Origin: Fumia sp045121595
GTDB lineage: Bacteria; Bacillota; Clostridia; Oscillospirales; Ruminococcaceae
Length of the DNA: 64,000 nt
Assembly: GCA_045121595.1 (NCBI GenBank)
Contig: JBGVGI010000094.1
Span: 1-64,000, forward strand
Reading direction: 5' to 3'
In this document: positions 8,624 through 17,153 of the stretch, piece after piece
How the letters are laid out: the number at the start of each line of letters is the position of its first letter
How positions within the stretch are numbered: position 1 is the stretch's first letter
The notes under the pieces: model-generated
What the model was told of the DNA's origin: nothing
Database searches by the model: none
What the model saw: the letters and a program-made list of their open reading frames with translations, nothing else
Position numbers and translations under genes: made by a program

Positions 8624-9550
8624 TTTGTTTACAACATTTTGCGGTTTTCCTTCAAGGAAAGCCATATAGTTCTCAAAAACAATGTCAATAAGGCGTTTTC
8701 TTGTTTCTTCAGGTGCCCAGGCAACGTGAGGGGTAATTATGCATCGAGGGTGATTTAGTAGTGGATTATCTGAAGTTGGGGGTTCTTTGCTCATAACGTC
8801 AACGCCCACCATATAAAGTTTTCCTGAGTTCAGTGCCTCGGCAACGGCGTTGTCGTCTGTAATATTTCCTCTTGCCGTGTTTATGAGTATGGCACCGTCT
8901 TTCATAAGCGATATAATATCACGGTTAATCATATTTCTTGTGTTGTCGTTTGCGGGGCAGTGAATTGAAATTATATCAGAGCTTTTGCACAGTTCTTCAA
9001 GCGTTACGGAGTCTTCGGTTTTTGTATTCCTGCAGTGGATAACCTTCATACCGAAGGCTTTTGCCATTCTTTCAACGGTTTTTGCAATGTTTCCGTATCC
9101 TATGAGTCCGAGTGTTTTGCCATAAAGCTCACTGAGAGGAACTTTAATGATGTTTTCATCATTCCAGTTACCTGATTTTACAGTTTCGTTAAGTGCACAA
9201 ATACGGTTTGTAATTTCCAGTATTAATGCAAAGGTGTGCTGTGCTACGGCTTCGGAAGAATATTCGGGTACGTTGCAGACTGTGATGCCAAGCTCTTTTG
9301 CACCTTCAACGTCAATAAGATTGTAGCCTGTTGCGAATACTCCGATGTATTTTAAATTTTTGCATTGTTCCATAATGGTTTTTGATATGGGAACACGGTT
9401 ACAGAATATGGCATCTGCATCGTGAATACGTTCAAGAAGCTCATCTTTAGCTGTAAAGGGATAAACTTTACAATCATCAAAAACCTCATCAAACCTGAGT
9501 TTGAGAGTATTTCTGGTTATGAGGGTATGATCTAAGATAACAAGTTTCAT
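8621..9550 (-). CDS. D-2-hydroxyacid dehydrogenase
   Basis: NAD-dependent reduction of 2-keto acids to D-2-hydroxy acids (or reverse), 309 residues from the ATG at 9550, which has a GGTGAT site. The longer frame (to 9601) lacks a ribosome binding site. The NAD-binding motif is GLIGYGNIAKTVE, and the catalytic Arg (INTARGN), Glu (VDVMSKEPP) and His (ITPHVAWA) are all present in the usual order. It resembles glycerate/hydroxypyruvate or phosphoglycerate-type members; the substrate cannot be fixed from sequence. Monocistronic and convergent with the catabolic operon. Confidence 0.9.
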   Translation of the reverse strand: MKLVILDHTLITRNTLKLRFDEVFDDCKVYPFTAKDELLERIHDADAIFCNRVPISKTIMEQCKNLKYIGVFATGYNLIDVEGAKELGITVCNVPEYSSEAVAQHTFALILEITNRICALNETVKSGNWNDENIIKVPLSELYGKTLGLIGYGNIAKTVERMAKAFGMKVIHCRNTKTEDSVTLEELCKSSDIISIHCPANDNTRNMINRDIISLMKDGAILINTARGNITDDNAVAEALNSGKLYMVGVDVMSKEPPTSDNPLLNHPRCIITPHVAWAPEETRKRLIDIVFENYMAFLEGKPQNVVNK

Positions 9551-9630
9551 AAAATCACCATTTCTTTTAAAAATTGGAAGTTTTGCTAAATTTGTGGGCA
9601 AGTATCATAATATTTTGCCGAAATTTGATA

Positions 9631-9659
9631 TTGTAACTTAATTTAAAATGTAATATAAT
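9631..9659 (+). promoter_or_regulatory. Promoter of nfnA-nfnB
   Basis: TTGTAA (9631-9636), 17-bp spacer, TATAAT (9654-9659), about 50 bp upstream of the first start. Confidence 0.65.
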
Positions 9660-9711
9660 TATTATATCTTATTTTTTTTGAAAATGCAATTTTTATGTTT
9701 GGAGATTCATT

Positions 9712-10542
9712 ATGTATCTTATAAAAGAAAAGAAAGAACTTAATCCTACAGTTACTCTTATGAAGATTTACGCACCACTCATTGCAAAAAAAGCAGAGCC
9801 CGGTCAGTTTATTATTTTAAGGGTTGACAAGGATGGCGAACGTATTCCGCTTACCGTTGCAGATTATGACAGGGAAAACGGTACTATTACTATCATTTTC
9901 CAGATTGTCGGTGCTACAACTGCAAAGCTCAATACGTTAAACGAAGGGGAATACATTGAAGATTTCGTAGGACCTCTCGGCACACCTTCAAAACTTGATA
10001 ATCTTAAAAAGGTTGCAGTTATTGGTGGCGGCGTAGGTTCTGCAATTGCTTATCCCGTTGCTAAAAAGCTTCACGAACTTGGTGCTGAGGTACACTCAAT
10101 AGTTGGTTTCAGAAACCGTGATTTAGTTATCTTAGAAAATGAGTTTAAAGCGGTAAGTGACAAGCTTCTTATCCGTACTGACGACGGAAGTTACGGAGAA
10201 AAAGGGCTCGTTACCGATGCACTTAAATCCCTGATTGAATCAGGAGAAAAGTATGACGAAGTTATTGCAATAGGTCCTCTCGTGATGATGAAGTTTGTAT
10301 CACTTCTTACAAAGGAATACGGCATTAAGACAACCGTTAGTATGAATCCCGTTATGATTGACGGTACGGGAATGTGTGGCGGTTGCCGTCTTACAGTGGG
10401 GGGAGAAACTAAATTTGCTTGTGTTGACGGACCTGATTTTGACGGACATCTCGTTGATTTTGATGAAGCAATGAAGCGTTCTGCTACATATCGCGATTTT
10501 GAGACAAGAAAACGCGAAGAACACTGTAATCTTTTTAAATAG
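9712..10542 (+). CDS. nfnA: Ferredoxin-NADP+ reductase-type subunit alpha (NfnA/SudB-like)
   Basis: 276 residues in the dihydroorotate dehydrogenase electron-transfer subunit family: an N-terminal FAD-binding beta barrel, a central NAD-binding domain (VIGGGVGSA near 104-112) and a C-terminal 2Fe-2S site with cysteines in GMCGGCRL near residue 221 and FACVDG near 237. Paired with the large subunit 19 bp downstream it forms an NfnAB-type complex, which in anaerobes couples NADH, ferredoxin and NADP+ by flavin-based electron bifurcation. Sequence alone cannot separate bifurcating Nfn from sulfide dehydrogenase (Sud) naming. Confidence 0.85.
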   Translation: MYLIKEKKELNPTVTLMKIYAPLIAKKAEPGQFIILRVDKDGERIPLTVADYDRENGTITIIFQIVGATTAKLNTLNEGEYIEDFVGPLGTPSKLDNLKKVAVIGGGVGSAIAYPVAKKLHELGAEVHSIVGFRNRDLVILENEFKAVSDKLLIRTDDGSYGEKGLVTDALKSLIESGEKYDEVIAIGPLVMMKFVSLLTKEYGIKTTVSMNPVMIDGTGMCGGCRLTVGGETKFACVDGPDFDGHLVDFDEAMKRSATYRDFETRKREEHCNLFK

Positions 10543-10561
10543 TACGAAAGGCAGAAAATTT

Positions 10562-11944
10562 ATGGCAAATATGGCTTTAAATAAAAACGAAATGCCAGTG
10601 CAGGACCCTAAAATCCGCAGAAGGAATTTTGAGGAGGTTGCACTCGGATATACGGAAGAACAAGCAGTAGACGAGGCTAACCGTTGTCTTAACTGTAAGA
10701 ATAAACCTTGTGTTGGCGGTTGTCCCGTAAGCATTGATATTCCTGAGTTTATTGCAAAAATTAAAGAACGTGATTTTCTCGGTGCTTACGATATTATTGC
10801 AAAATCGAGCTCACTTCCTGCTGTCTGCGGACGAGTTTGTCCTCAGGAAAAACAGTGCGAAAGCAAGTGTGTAAGAGGAATAAAGGGCGAACCCGTGGCA
10901 ATCGGAAGACTTGAAAGATTTGTTGCTGACTGGTATATCAAAAATGCCCCGAAAAGAGTTTCTGATATCAAATCAAATGGTAAAAAGGTTGCTGTAATCG
11001 GTGCAGGTCCTGCGGGACTTACCTGTGCGGGTGACCTTGCAAAACGCGGATACAAAGTTTCTGTTTTTGAAGCTTTACACACGGCAGGTGGTGTTTTAGT
11101 ATATGGTATACCTGAATTCCGTTTGCCTAAGAGTATCGTTGCAAAAGAAATTGAAAATCTTAAAGAATTAGGTGTTGAAGTTAATACCAATATGGTAATC
11201 GGCAGAGTTTTATCGATTGATGAACTTTTTGATGATGGATACAAAGCGGTATTTATCGGTACAGGTGCAGGACTTCCCAGATTTATGAATATCCCTGGCG
11301 AAAACTTAAGGGGCGTTTATTCCGCTAACGAGTTTCTTACCCGTGTAAACCTTATGAAAGCTTATAAAGACGATAGCGAAACTCCTATCCAGAAAGCTAA
11401 GAGAGTTGCCGTTGTAGGCGGTGGTAACGTTGCGATGGATGCTGCACGTTGTGCAATTCGTCTTGGTGCTGAAAGCGTTAGCATTATTTACCGCCGTTCC
11501 GAAGCTGAAATGCCTGCGCGTCTTGAAGAAGTCGAACACGCAAAGGAAGAAGGCATCGACTTTTTGATGCTTACAAATCCCATTGAAATCGTAGGTGACG
11601 AAAATGGGGCGGTAAGCGGTATGAAATGTGTTAAGATGGAACTCGGTGAAGCAGATGCTTCGGGCAGAAGAAGTCCTGTTGAAATAGAAAATTCTGAGTT
11701 TTTACTCGATTGTGACTGCGTTATTATTGCAGTAGGTACTTCACCTAATCCGCTTATTAAAAATACCACTAAAAATCTTGAAACCAACAAACGAGGTTGT
11801 ATTGTGGTACAGGATGAAAGCGGTCTTACTTCACGCGAAGGAGTGTATGCAGGTGGCGATGCCGTAACGGGTGCTGCCACGGTAATCCTTGCGATGGGTG
11901 CAGGAAAATCTGCTGCTGAAGCTATTGATGAATATCTTAAATAA
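10562..11944 (+). CDS. nfnB: NADPH-dependent glutamate synthase-like large subunit (NfnB/SudA-like)
   Basis: 460 residues. The N-terminal ferredoxin-like domain has two 4Fe-4S cysteine sets (CLNCKNKPCVGGCP near residue 42 and CGRVCPQEKQCESKC near 89-103). The rest is a GltD-like two-dinucleotide-binding domain, with IGAGPAGLTCAGDLA (FAD) and VGGGNVAMDAAR (NADP). The ATG at 10562 gives the canonical N-terminus; a longer frame begins inside nfnA and is rejected. No GltB large glutamate synthase is adjacent, so the pair most likely works as Nfn rather than glutamate synthase. Confidence 0.87.
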   Translation: MANMALNKNEMPVQDPKIRRRNFEEVALGYTEEQAVDEANRCLNCKNKPCVGGCPVSIDIPEFIAKIKERDFLGAYDIIAKSSSLPAVCGRVCPQEKQCESKCVRGIKGEPVAIGRLERFVADWYIKNAPKRVSDIKSNGKKVAVIGAGPAGLTCAGDLAKRGYKVSVFEALHTAGGVLVYGIPEFRLPKSIVAKEIENLKELGVEVNTNMVIGRVLSIDELFDDGYKAVFIGTGAGLPRFMNIPGENLRGVYSANEFLTRVNLMKAYKDDSETPIQKAKRVAVVGGGNVAMDAARCAIRLGAESVSIIYRRSEAEMPARLEEVEHAKEEGIDFLMLTNPIEIVGDENGAVSGMKCVKMELGEADASGRRSPVEIENSEFLLDCDCVIIAVGTSPNPLIKNTTKNLETNKRGCIVVQDESGLTSREGVYAGGDAVTGAATVILAMGAGKSAAEAIDEYLK

Positions 11945-11949
11945 ATTAG

Positions 11950-11979
11950 AAAAGTCGGAAGTAATTCTTCCGACTTTTT
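11950..11979 (+). terminator. Terminator of nfnAB
   Basis: Perfect 12-bp stem (11950-11961 with 11967-11978), 5-nt loop, T-run. Confidence 0.9.
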
Positions 11980-12089
11980 ATTATTTCAATGCAGTAATGA
12001 TTTTGGGTGTAAATAGTATAAATCTCTTTTTCTTATCATTTGTTTTAGCTTAAGGGGTTCATTACGCATTGAATAATATTAGACTTTTT

Positions 12090-12144
12090 ATAGCCTATAT
12101 TGTATCATATATAGCCTATTTTGTCAATACTGATAACCTATAAT
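12090..12144 (+). promoter_or_regulatory. Three operator-like direct repeats and -10 box upstream of the XRE gene
   Basis: ATAGCCTAT occurs at 12090-12098 and 12111-12119, and the one-mismatch copy ATAACCTAT at 12133-12141. Spacing is 21 and 22 bp, i.e. two helical turns. The last copy overlaps a TATAAT (12139-12144). A repressor bound here would cover the promoter, so autoregulation by the XRE protein is a reasonable inference. Confidence 0.5.
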
Positions 12145-12174
12145 TTTATTATATGGTTTGAAAGTTTGTGCAAA

Positions 12175-12417
12175 ATGGATACGTATAATACTGTCAGAAA
12201 CAGAATCTTATATTTCTGTGAAAAGAAGGGGATTACCATCAATAAGCTCTCGACAGAATCGGGGGTTTCTCCGTCTACGGTTAAGAATATTTTGTACGGA
12301 AAAAGCAAAAATCCTGGTATTGTCACTATCAAGATGCTATGTGACGGGCTTGGTATAACCCTCATAGAATTTTTTACTTGTGATGAATTTTATAATCTTG
12401 AACAGGAGATGAAATAG
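12175..12417 (+). CDS. Small XRE-family helix-turn-helix regulator
   Basis: 80 residues from the ATG at 12175 (an upstream TTG in the same frame overlaps the promoter and is rejected). Nearly the whole protein is one Cro/C1-type domain: helix-turn-helix around residues 20-45 (INKLSTESGVSPSTVKNIL), then the usual GKSKNPGIVTIKMLCDGLGI end with an acidic tail. The ribosome binding site is weak, so the start is not certain. The target may be its own promoter and the cell-wall gene downstream, which has its own promoter 35 bp later. Confidence 0.8.
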   Translation: MDTYNTVRNRILYFCEKKGITINKLSTESGVSPSTVKNILYGKSKNPGIVTIKMLCDGLGITLIEFFTCDEFYNLEQEMK

Positions 12418-12451
12418 CAGGGGAGACCTTGTTATTTCCATATCTTACAGG

Positions 12452-12480
12452 TTGAAAAGAAAGTTTAAATATGATAAAAT
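12452..12480 (+). promoter_or_regulatory. Promoter of the MltG-like gene
   Basis: TTGAAA (12452-12457), 17-bp spacer, TAAAAT (12475-12480) with a TG extension. Confidence 0.6.
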
Positions 12481-12502
12481 TATCTGTATGAAAGGAGATA
12501 CT

Positions 12503-13714
12503 ATGAAAAAGTTTATTAAAGCTATAATTTTTTCTGCTCTGGCAGTAAGTATGCTGACAGTTTCCGCAAAAGCAGAATGGATTAAAACAAACGATAACTG
12601 GACTTATATTCATAACGGTACTTATATCGAAAATGGATGGAAAAAGATTGATAACACCTGGTACTATTTCAAAGACCGTGTAATGCAGACAGGATGGATT
12701 TATGACAACGCCTGGTATTACCTTAATAATGACGGAAGTATGAAAACCTCCTGGCTTTATGACAAGGGTGAGTGGTACTATTTAAACTCTGACGGAACCA
12801 TGAGAAAAGGTTGGCTTAAATCTTCGGGTGACTGGTATTTCTTAAAAGACAACGGTGTTATGCAAAAGAGTATCATTCAGGTTGACGGAATAAATTACGA
12901 TATGGGAAATGACGGTAAAATGAAGACTGAGAATACCAAAGGTTATCCTTATAAAGCGTTTGACAGAAATGGTACGTCTGCCAAAATGATTTTGCCAAAG
13001 AAAACAGGTGAAGTAACTACTGTTAATCTCTGGCAGGGAATGAGTATCGAACTTATGGCACGAAGACTTAACGAAAAAGGTGTCTGCCGATACGAGGATT
13101 TTATTCAGGCTGTAAATGAAAAATATCCTGATTTTAAGTATGAGCCTTACGTTTCCGACGATACTTTTTACAGATATGAAGGATATCTTTTCCCTGATAT
13201 TTATGAGTTTTATCTTTATGAAGATGCAAAAACAGTGGTTAAAAAGCTTCTTGATAACTTTGAAAAAAGGGTAACTGATGAACTTGTGGCTGAGATTGAA
13301 GCATCAGGCAGAAGCTTAAATGAGGTTCTCACTTTAGCGTCTGTAGTACAGGGTGAAGCCCCTGACAAGGAGAATATGAGAAAAGTAGCAAAGGTTTTCT
13401 TGAACCGACTGGAAAACAGTAAAACCTTCCCTAAACTTCAGGCTAACCCCACGTCAAATTACGCAAACGACGTTGTTATGGCGTTTAATCCGACACTTGC
13501 GAATGAATACGATACCTATAAGACCGACGGACTTATGCCGGGTCCCATCAATAACCCAGGTATAATGGCTATTGAAGCTGTTTTGTATCCCGATAACGCG
13601 ACGGATGATTATTTCTTCTGTACCGATAAGGTTACAAAAGCGTTTTATTATGCGAAAACCTGGGAAGAGCATAAACTGAATACTATCAAAGCAGGTTTGA
13701 GAGAAGCTGAATAA
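12503..13714 (+). CDS. Secreted choline-binding-repeat protein with MltG/YceG-like domain
   Basis: 403 residues starting at ATG 12503 after AAAGGAGATA. A signal peptide (about 1-27) leads into four tryptophan/tyrosine-rich cell-wall-binding repeats (residues about 30-120, each of the type GW..DNAWYYLNNDGSM). The C-terminal half (about 165-400) matches the MltG/YceG endolytic murein transglycosylase family: EGYLFPDIYEF, then LASVVQGEA, FLNRL, and a MPGPINNPGIMAIEAVLYP block. Standard MltG has an N-terminal transmembrane anchor; here anchoring by wall repeats seems to replace it. In LASVVQGEA the first Glu of the common VEKE form is Gln and the second is kept, so activity is likely but unproven. 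Confidence 0.8.
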   Translation: MKKFIKAIIFSALAVSMLTVSAKAEWIKTNDNWTYIHNGTYIENGWKKIDNTWYYFKDRVMQTGWIYDNAWYYLNNDGSMKTSWLYDKGEWYYLNSDGTMRKGWLKSSGDWYFLKDNGVMQKSIIQVDGINYDMGNDGKMKTENTKGYPYKAFDRNGTSAKMILPKKTGEVTTVNLWQGMSIELMARRLNEKGVCRYEDFIQAVNEKYPDFKYEPYVSDDTFYRYEGYLFPDIYEFYLYEDAKTVVKKLLDNFEKRVTDELVAEIEASGRSLNEVLTLASVVQGEAPDKENMRKVAKVFLNRLENSKTFPKLQANPTSNYANDVVMAFNPTLANEYDTYKTDGLMPGPINNPGIMAIEAVLYPDNATDDYFFCTDKVTKAFYYAKTWEEHKLNTIKAGLREAE

Positions 13715-13719
13715 TTTTT

Positions 13720-13746
13720 AAAAGCACCTTAAAAAGGTGCTTTTTT
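13720..13746 (+). terminator. Terminator of the MltG-like gene
   Basis: Stem AAAAGCACCTT paired with AAGGTGCTTTT, followed by more T. Confidence 0.9.
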
Positions 13747-13748
13747 AC

Positions 13749-13777
13749 TTGCAAAAATATATCAGGTATGATACAAT
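13749..13777 (+). promoter_or_regulatory. Promoter of the cobalamin-riboswitch operon
   Basis: TTGCAA (13749-13754), 17-bp spacer, TACAAT (13772-13777), just upstream of the riboswitch. Confidence 0.6.
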
Positions 13778-13784
13778 TTATCTT

Positions 13785-13932
13785 GTTCGGGGAAGCAGGT
13801 GTAAATCCTGCACGAGCCCGTCGCCGTAAGGTGCAATAAGTCTTTTCCTACTCTGTGCCACAACAGAGGACAAGTCATTGGAATTTCTGAGAAGGCGGAA
13901 AAGATGCACTGAAGTCGGAATATCCGAGCAGA
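13785..13932 (+). ncRNA. Cobalamin riboswitch
   Basis: The conserved core is readable: GGGGAAGCAGGTGTAAATCC, then a GCACGAGCCCGTCGCC segment, a variable domain, GAAGGCGGAAAAG, and a late GAAGTCGGAATATCC that corresponds to the B12-box region. It ends about 65 nt before the first start codon, with no clear intrinsic terminator between, so control is probably at translation initiation. The genes below should be repressed when cobalamin is plentiful. Confidence 0.85.
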
Positions 13933-13997
13933 ATAACCCTTTTTATAAATTGCGAGTGCCTTTTTTTAGGGGAATATATCCGAAAGGAATGGAGTTT

Positions 13998-14627
13998 ATG
14001 AAAAACAAATTATTTGCAAAATTATTGTCATTACTCCTTGCAACTGTGCTTGTTGTGGCTATGGCATCTTGTAATGGTGAAATGACTGAGGGTGTAAAGG
14101 TTTCTGAAGAAATATCTGTATCCGAAGAAATTCTTACAGAGGTGGAAAAAGACGAAACCATAGCACCTGAAGAAAGTGTAGTTTCCGAAGAATCTGTGGA
14201 ACTTTTTGAGGTGTCAATCGCAGAGGAAAGCATTGTTTACGTGGAGACAGAAGTTACCGAATCAGTGGAAACTTCAGTACCTGAAGAAAGTGTTGAGCTT
14301 TCTCCTACACCGCTTAAAGATACTGTTTTGGGTGAGGGAGATACCGAGTTTACACTTTTGGTTTCTGACTATGACGGAAACGAAACTACATATACTATTA
14401 AAACCGATAAAACAATCTTGGGAGAAGCACTTGAAGAACTCAACGTTATTGAGGGTGAAGAAGGTGCATACGGCCTTTATATCAAAAAAGTTATGGGTAT
14501 AAGGGCGGATTACGACCTTGACGGAAGATACTGGGCATTTTATATAGACGGCAGTTATGCTACATCAGGTATTGACACAACTGAAGTTGTCGATGGTGAA
14601 AGCTATGCCCTTAAGGTGCAAAAATGA
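13998..14627 (+). CDS. DUF4430-domain lipoprotein, probable cobalamin-binding protein
   Basis: 209 residues. A lipoprotein signal peptide ends in a lipobox (AMASC, Cys25). Residues about 28-105 form a Glu/Ser/Val-rich disordered stalk, and about 110-208 is a DUF4430 domain, related to the C-terminal domain of transcobalamin and intrinsic factor (YTIKTDKTILGEALEELN; WAFYIDGSYATSGIDTTEV). The ATG at 13998 is chosen because AAAGGA lies 9 nt upstream; a longer frame would run through the riboswitch. First gene of a cobalamin-controlled operon and overlapping the ECF S component gene, so a surface cobalamin (or corrinoid) capture role is inferred. Confidence 0.78.
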   Translation: MKNKLFAKLLSLLLATVLVVAMASCNGEMTEGVKVSEEISVSEEILTEVEKDETIAPEESVVSEESVELFEVSIAEESIVYVETEVTESVETSVPEESVELSPTPLKDTVLGEGDTEFTLLVSDYDGNETTYTIKTDKTILGEALEELNVIEGEEGAYGLYIKKVMGIRADYDLDGRYWAFYIDGSYATSGIDTTEVVDGESYALKVQK

Positions 14628-15130
14628 TGAAACTCACAGCTAAGGAAATTGCGGTTTTCGGTATGCTGGGAGCTTTGATGTATGCTTCAAAGATGGTAAT
14701 GGAAGGCTTTCCAAATATCCATCTTATTGGTGTGTTTATCGTGGCAACTACTGTTGTGTACCGTAAAAAAGCACTTTTTCCGATATACGTTTTTGTATTC
14801 CTTACAGGACTTTTCTTTGGCTTTGGTACCTGGTGGATTCCGTATCTTTATATCTGGACGATACTTTGGGGAATGACGATGCTCATTCCGAAAAGAATTC
14901 CCGAAAAATTTAAGGGTATCGTATATATGATAGTCTGTTCACTGCACGGATTTTTGTACGGTGTATTTTATGCACCTGCACAAGCTTTTCTTTTCGGACT
15001 TGATTTTAAGGGTATGATAGCCTGGATTGTGGCAGGTTTTCCGTTTGATATAACCCACGGGATTTCTAATTTCTTTTGCGGAATATTGATAGTTCCGATA
15101 ATAAAGGTTTTGCAATACGCAGATAAATAG
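14624..15130 (+). CDS. ECF transporter S component, probably for cobalamin or a precursor
   Basis: 168 residues, strongly hydrophobic with five or six membrane helices and no ATPase motifs. An AxxxA motif in the first helix (ALMYA, residues about 17-21) matches the contact site S components use to dock on EcfT. The gene overlaps the lipoprotein stop (ATGATGA) and lies under the cobalamin riboswitch, which supports corrinoid specificity. No EcfA or EcfT is adjacent, so it would share an energising module encoded elsewhere (group II ECF). It is not obviously BtuC- or CbiM-like. Confidence 0.78.
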   Translation: MMKLTAKEIAVFGMLGALMYASKMVMEGFPNIHLIGVFIVATTVVYRKKALFPIYVFVFLTGLFFGFGTWWIPYLYIWTILWGMTMLIPKRIPEKFKGIVYMIVCSLHGFLYGVFYAPAQAFLFGLDFKGMIAWIVAGFPFDITHGISNFFCGILIVPIIKVLQYADK

Positions 15131-15140
15131 GAGGATTTAT

Positions 15141-17120
15141 ATGTTCAGTAAGGCTATACCTGTTTGGATAAAAGGCAAGGAAAAAGAAATGAATATCTGC
15201 ATGAATACAGTTTTTATTTGTAAAAACCTTGAAAACCCTGTTTTAAAAATAACCGGTTCATCCTTTTATCAGGTTTTTGCGGACAACAAACTGATTCATT
15301 TCGGCCCTGCGAGAAAGGGCAGGGGGTTTACTTCTGTTGATACAGTAAATCTTCCTGGAAATGTTGAAATTCTCATAAGAACAGTAGGATATAACTGCAA
15401 AAGTTTTAATGGCGTTAAGAACGTATCCTTTTTACAGGCGGAAATCATTTGTAGTGGGGATGTAGTTGCCGCTACCGGTGTAAGTGGATTTGAATACTTT
15501 GAAAACAAAAGTTATATCCAAAAGGTTACAAGATATTCTGAACAACGTCAGTTTCTGGAATGTTGGGACCTGACAAGGGGTACCGAAAAAGCCGAAATTT
15601 CAAAAGTTTTACATAACTTGGAATTTTTGTCACGCGACGTGCCTTACAGTGACTTTGACGAAATTGTTTTAAATAACCGAAATCTTAAAAAATGTAAGAT
15701 TACAGATGAGCCCAGAAAACCACTTTTCCATTTCTTTACTGACGAAACTATTGATATATTTCCGTATGATGAAATAGAAGAAAAACCTTACGAGACATAT
15801 ATAAGATCCCATATTGACGATAATGGTGACAAGATGCTTGAAACGTTCCGTTTCGACAATATTGAATGTGGTTTCTTCAAGCTTGAGGTTGAGTCCGAAA
15901 AAGGTGGAAGCATTATTTTAGCTTTTGCCGAACAACTTGATAATGAAAGACCTAATTTAAGCTATATAAACTCTTGTAATGCCGTTAAATTTACCATTCC
16001 CAAGGGTAGACATACTCTTTACAGTATAATGCCCGTAACTGCGCTTTATGGGGAAATTTTACATCTTGATAATGATGTTTTGGTAAACTCGGTTTCAATT
16101 TATGAATTTGCATTCCCGAAAAGGCTTATAAAACCGTTTGAATGTAAGGACGAAAAATTACAAGTTATCTACAATGCTGCAGTGCGTAGTTTCAGGCATA
16201 ATGTTCTTGATATTTTTATGGACTGTCCGTCAAGAGAACGTGGAGGATACCTTTGTGACGGCAGATATATGGCTGAAGCTGAATACTGTTTAACAGGTAA
16301 AAATACTGTAGAAAAAGCTTTTCTTAAAAACTTTCTCATGGGTGGACAGAGAGAATCGGGCATTATCGAGATGTGCTATCCGTCCGAAGACCTTAACGGA
16401 ATGTTTATCCCTCAATGGATGATGTGGTTTTTAAAGCAACTTTACGAGCATTTTACCTTCCGCGATGGAATGAGCGAAAAAGAAAAATACAGAGATATCG
16501 TTTATAAAGCACTGAGATATTTTGAGAAGTTTGAGAATGAATACTCACTTCTTGAAAAACTTGACGGTTGGAATTTTCTTGAATGGTCTAAGCTTAATGG
16601 AAGAACACACGACGTAAGCTGGCCTACCAATATGGTTTATTTCGATATTCTCAAGAAAATGGGGATTATCTATAACGATGAAAGCCTTATTGAAAAATCA
16701 CAGAAAATAAAAGACGTTATACTCGATATGGCTTATGACGGTAAGATGTTTAAAGACAGGGCAATGCGTGTCGACGGAAAACTTGAAAATACTGATGAAT
16801 TTTCCGAAACTACACAGTATTATGCACTTTACTTCGGACTTGCCGATGAAAGTAACGAGTATATTAACAATCTCTTTTTGGGAAATGAAAAGCTTCCCGA
16901 TAATGCAGAACCATCCGGGCTCTTTATGGGTATTTATTTAAAGCTTGAACTGCTCCTGAAGAGGAAAGAATATGATATTGCCAAACAATATATTCTCGAT
17001 ATTTTCTATGATATGGCTCTTGCAACGGGAACTTTATGGGAACAAAGAGGGCTTAAAGGAAGTCTTGACCATGGTTTCCCGTCATTTATCACACTTCTTA
17101 TTAAAGAAATAGAGAAATAA
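15141..17120 (+). CDS. GH78-like alpha-L-rhamnosidase family protein
   Basis: 659 residues, no signal peptide. The N-terminal half is beta-rich; the C-terminal half is an alpha toroid. GH78-type active-site elements are visible: DCPSRERGGYLCDGRYM near residue 360 (family form DCP.RDE..GW.GD) and a late tryptophan-glutamate with histidine, LWEQRGLKGSLDHG, near 631-644. The catalytic acids are therefore probably kept, though the spacing differs from typical rhamnosidases. It begins 11 bp after the S component stop with its own AGGAGG, so it appears cotranscribed with the cobalamin module although a functional link is not obvious. Confidence 0.7.
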   Translation: MFSKAIPVWIKGKEKEMNICMNTVFICKNLENPVLKITGSSFYQVFADNKLIHFGPARKGRGFTSVDTVNLPGNVEILIRTVGYNCKSFNGVKNVSFLQAEIICSGDVVAATGVSGFEYFENKSYIQKVTRYSEQRQFLECWDLTRGTEKAEISKVLHNLEFLSRDVPYSDFDEIVLNNRNLKKCKITDEPRKPLFHFFTDETIDIFPYDEIEEKPYETYIRSHIDDNGDKMLETFRFDNIECGFFKLEVESEKGGSIILAFAEQLDNERPNLSYINSCNAVKFTIPKGRHTLYSIMPVTALYGEILHLDNDVLVNSVSIYEFAFPKRLIKPFECKDEKLQVIYNAAVRSFRHNVLDIFMDCPSRERGGYLCDGRYMAEAEYCLTGKNTVEKAFLKNFLMGGQRESGIIEMCYPSEDLNGMFIPQWMMWFLKQLYEHFTFRDGMSEKEKYRDIVYKALRYFEKFENEYSLLEKLDGWNFLEWSKLNGRTHDVSWPTNMVYFDILKKMGIIYNDESLIEKSQKIKDVILDMAYDGKMFKDRAMRVDGKLENTDEFSETTQYYALYFGLADESNEYINNLFLGNEKLPDNAEPSGLFMGIYLKLELLLKRKEYDIAKQYILDIFYDMALATGTLWEQRGLKGSLDHGFPSFITLLIKEIEK

Positions 17121-17150
17121 AAAAAGACCTCTCGCAAGAGAGGTCTTAAA
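17121..17150. terminator. Bidirectional terminator
   Basis: 10-bp stem (17124-17133 with 17138-17147), GCAA loop, flanked by an A-run and AAATTTTT, between convergent genes. Confidence 0.8.
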
Positions 17151-17153
17151 TTT

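Noticed and set aside
10499..10561. Longer N-terminus for nfnB
   Set aside because: It lies inside nfnA; ATG 10562 gives the conserved family N-terminus.
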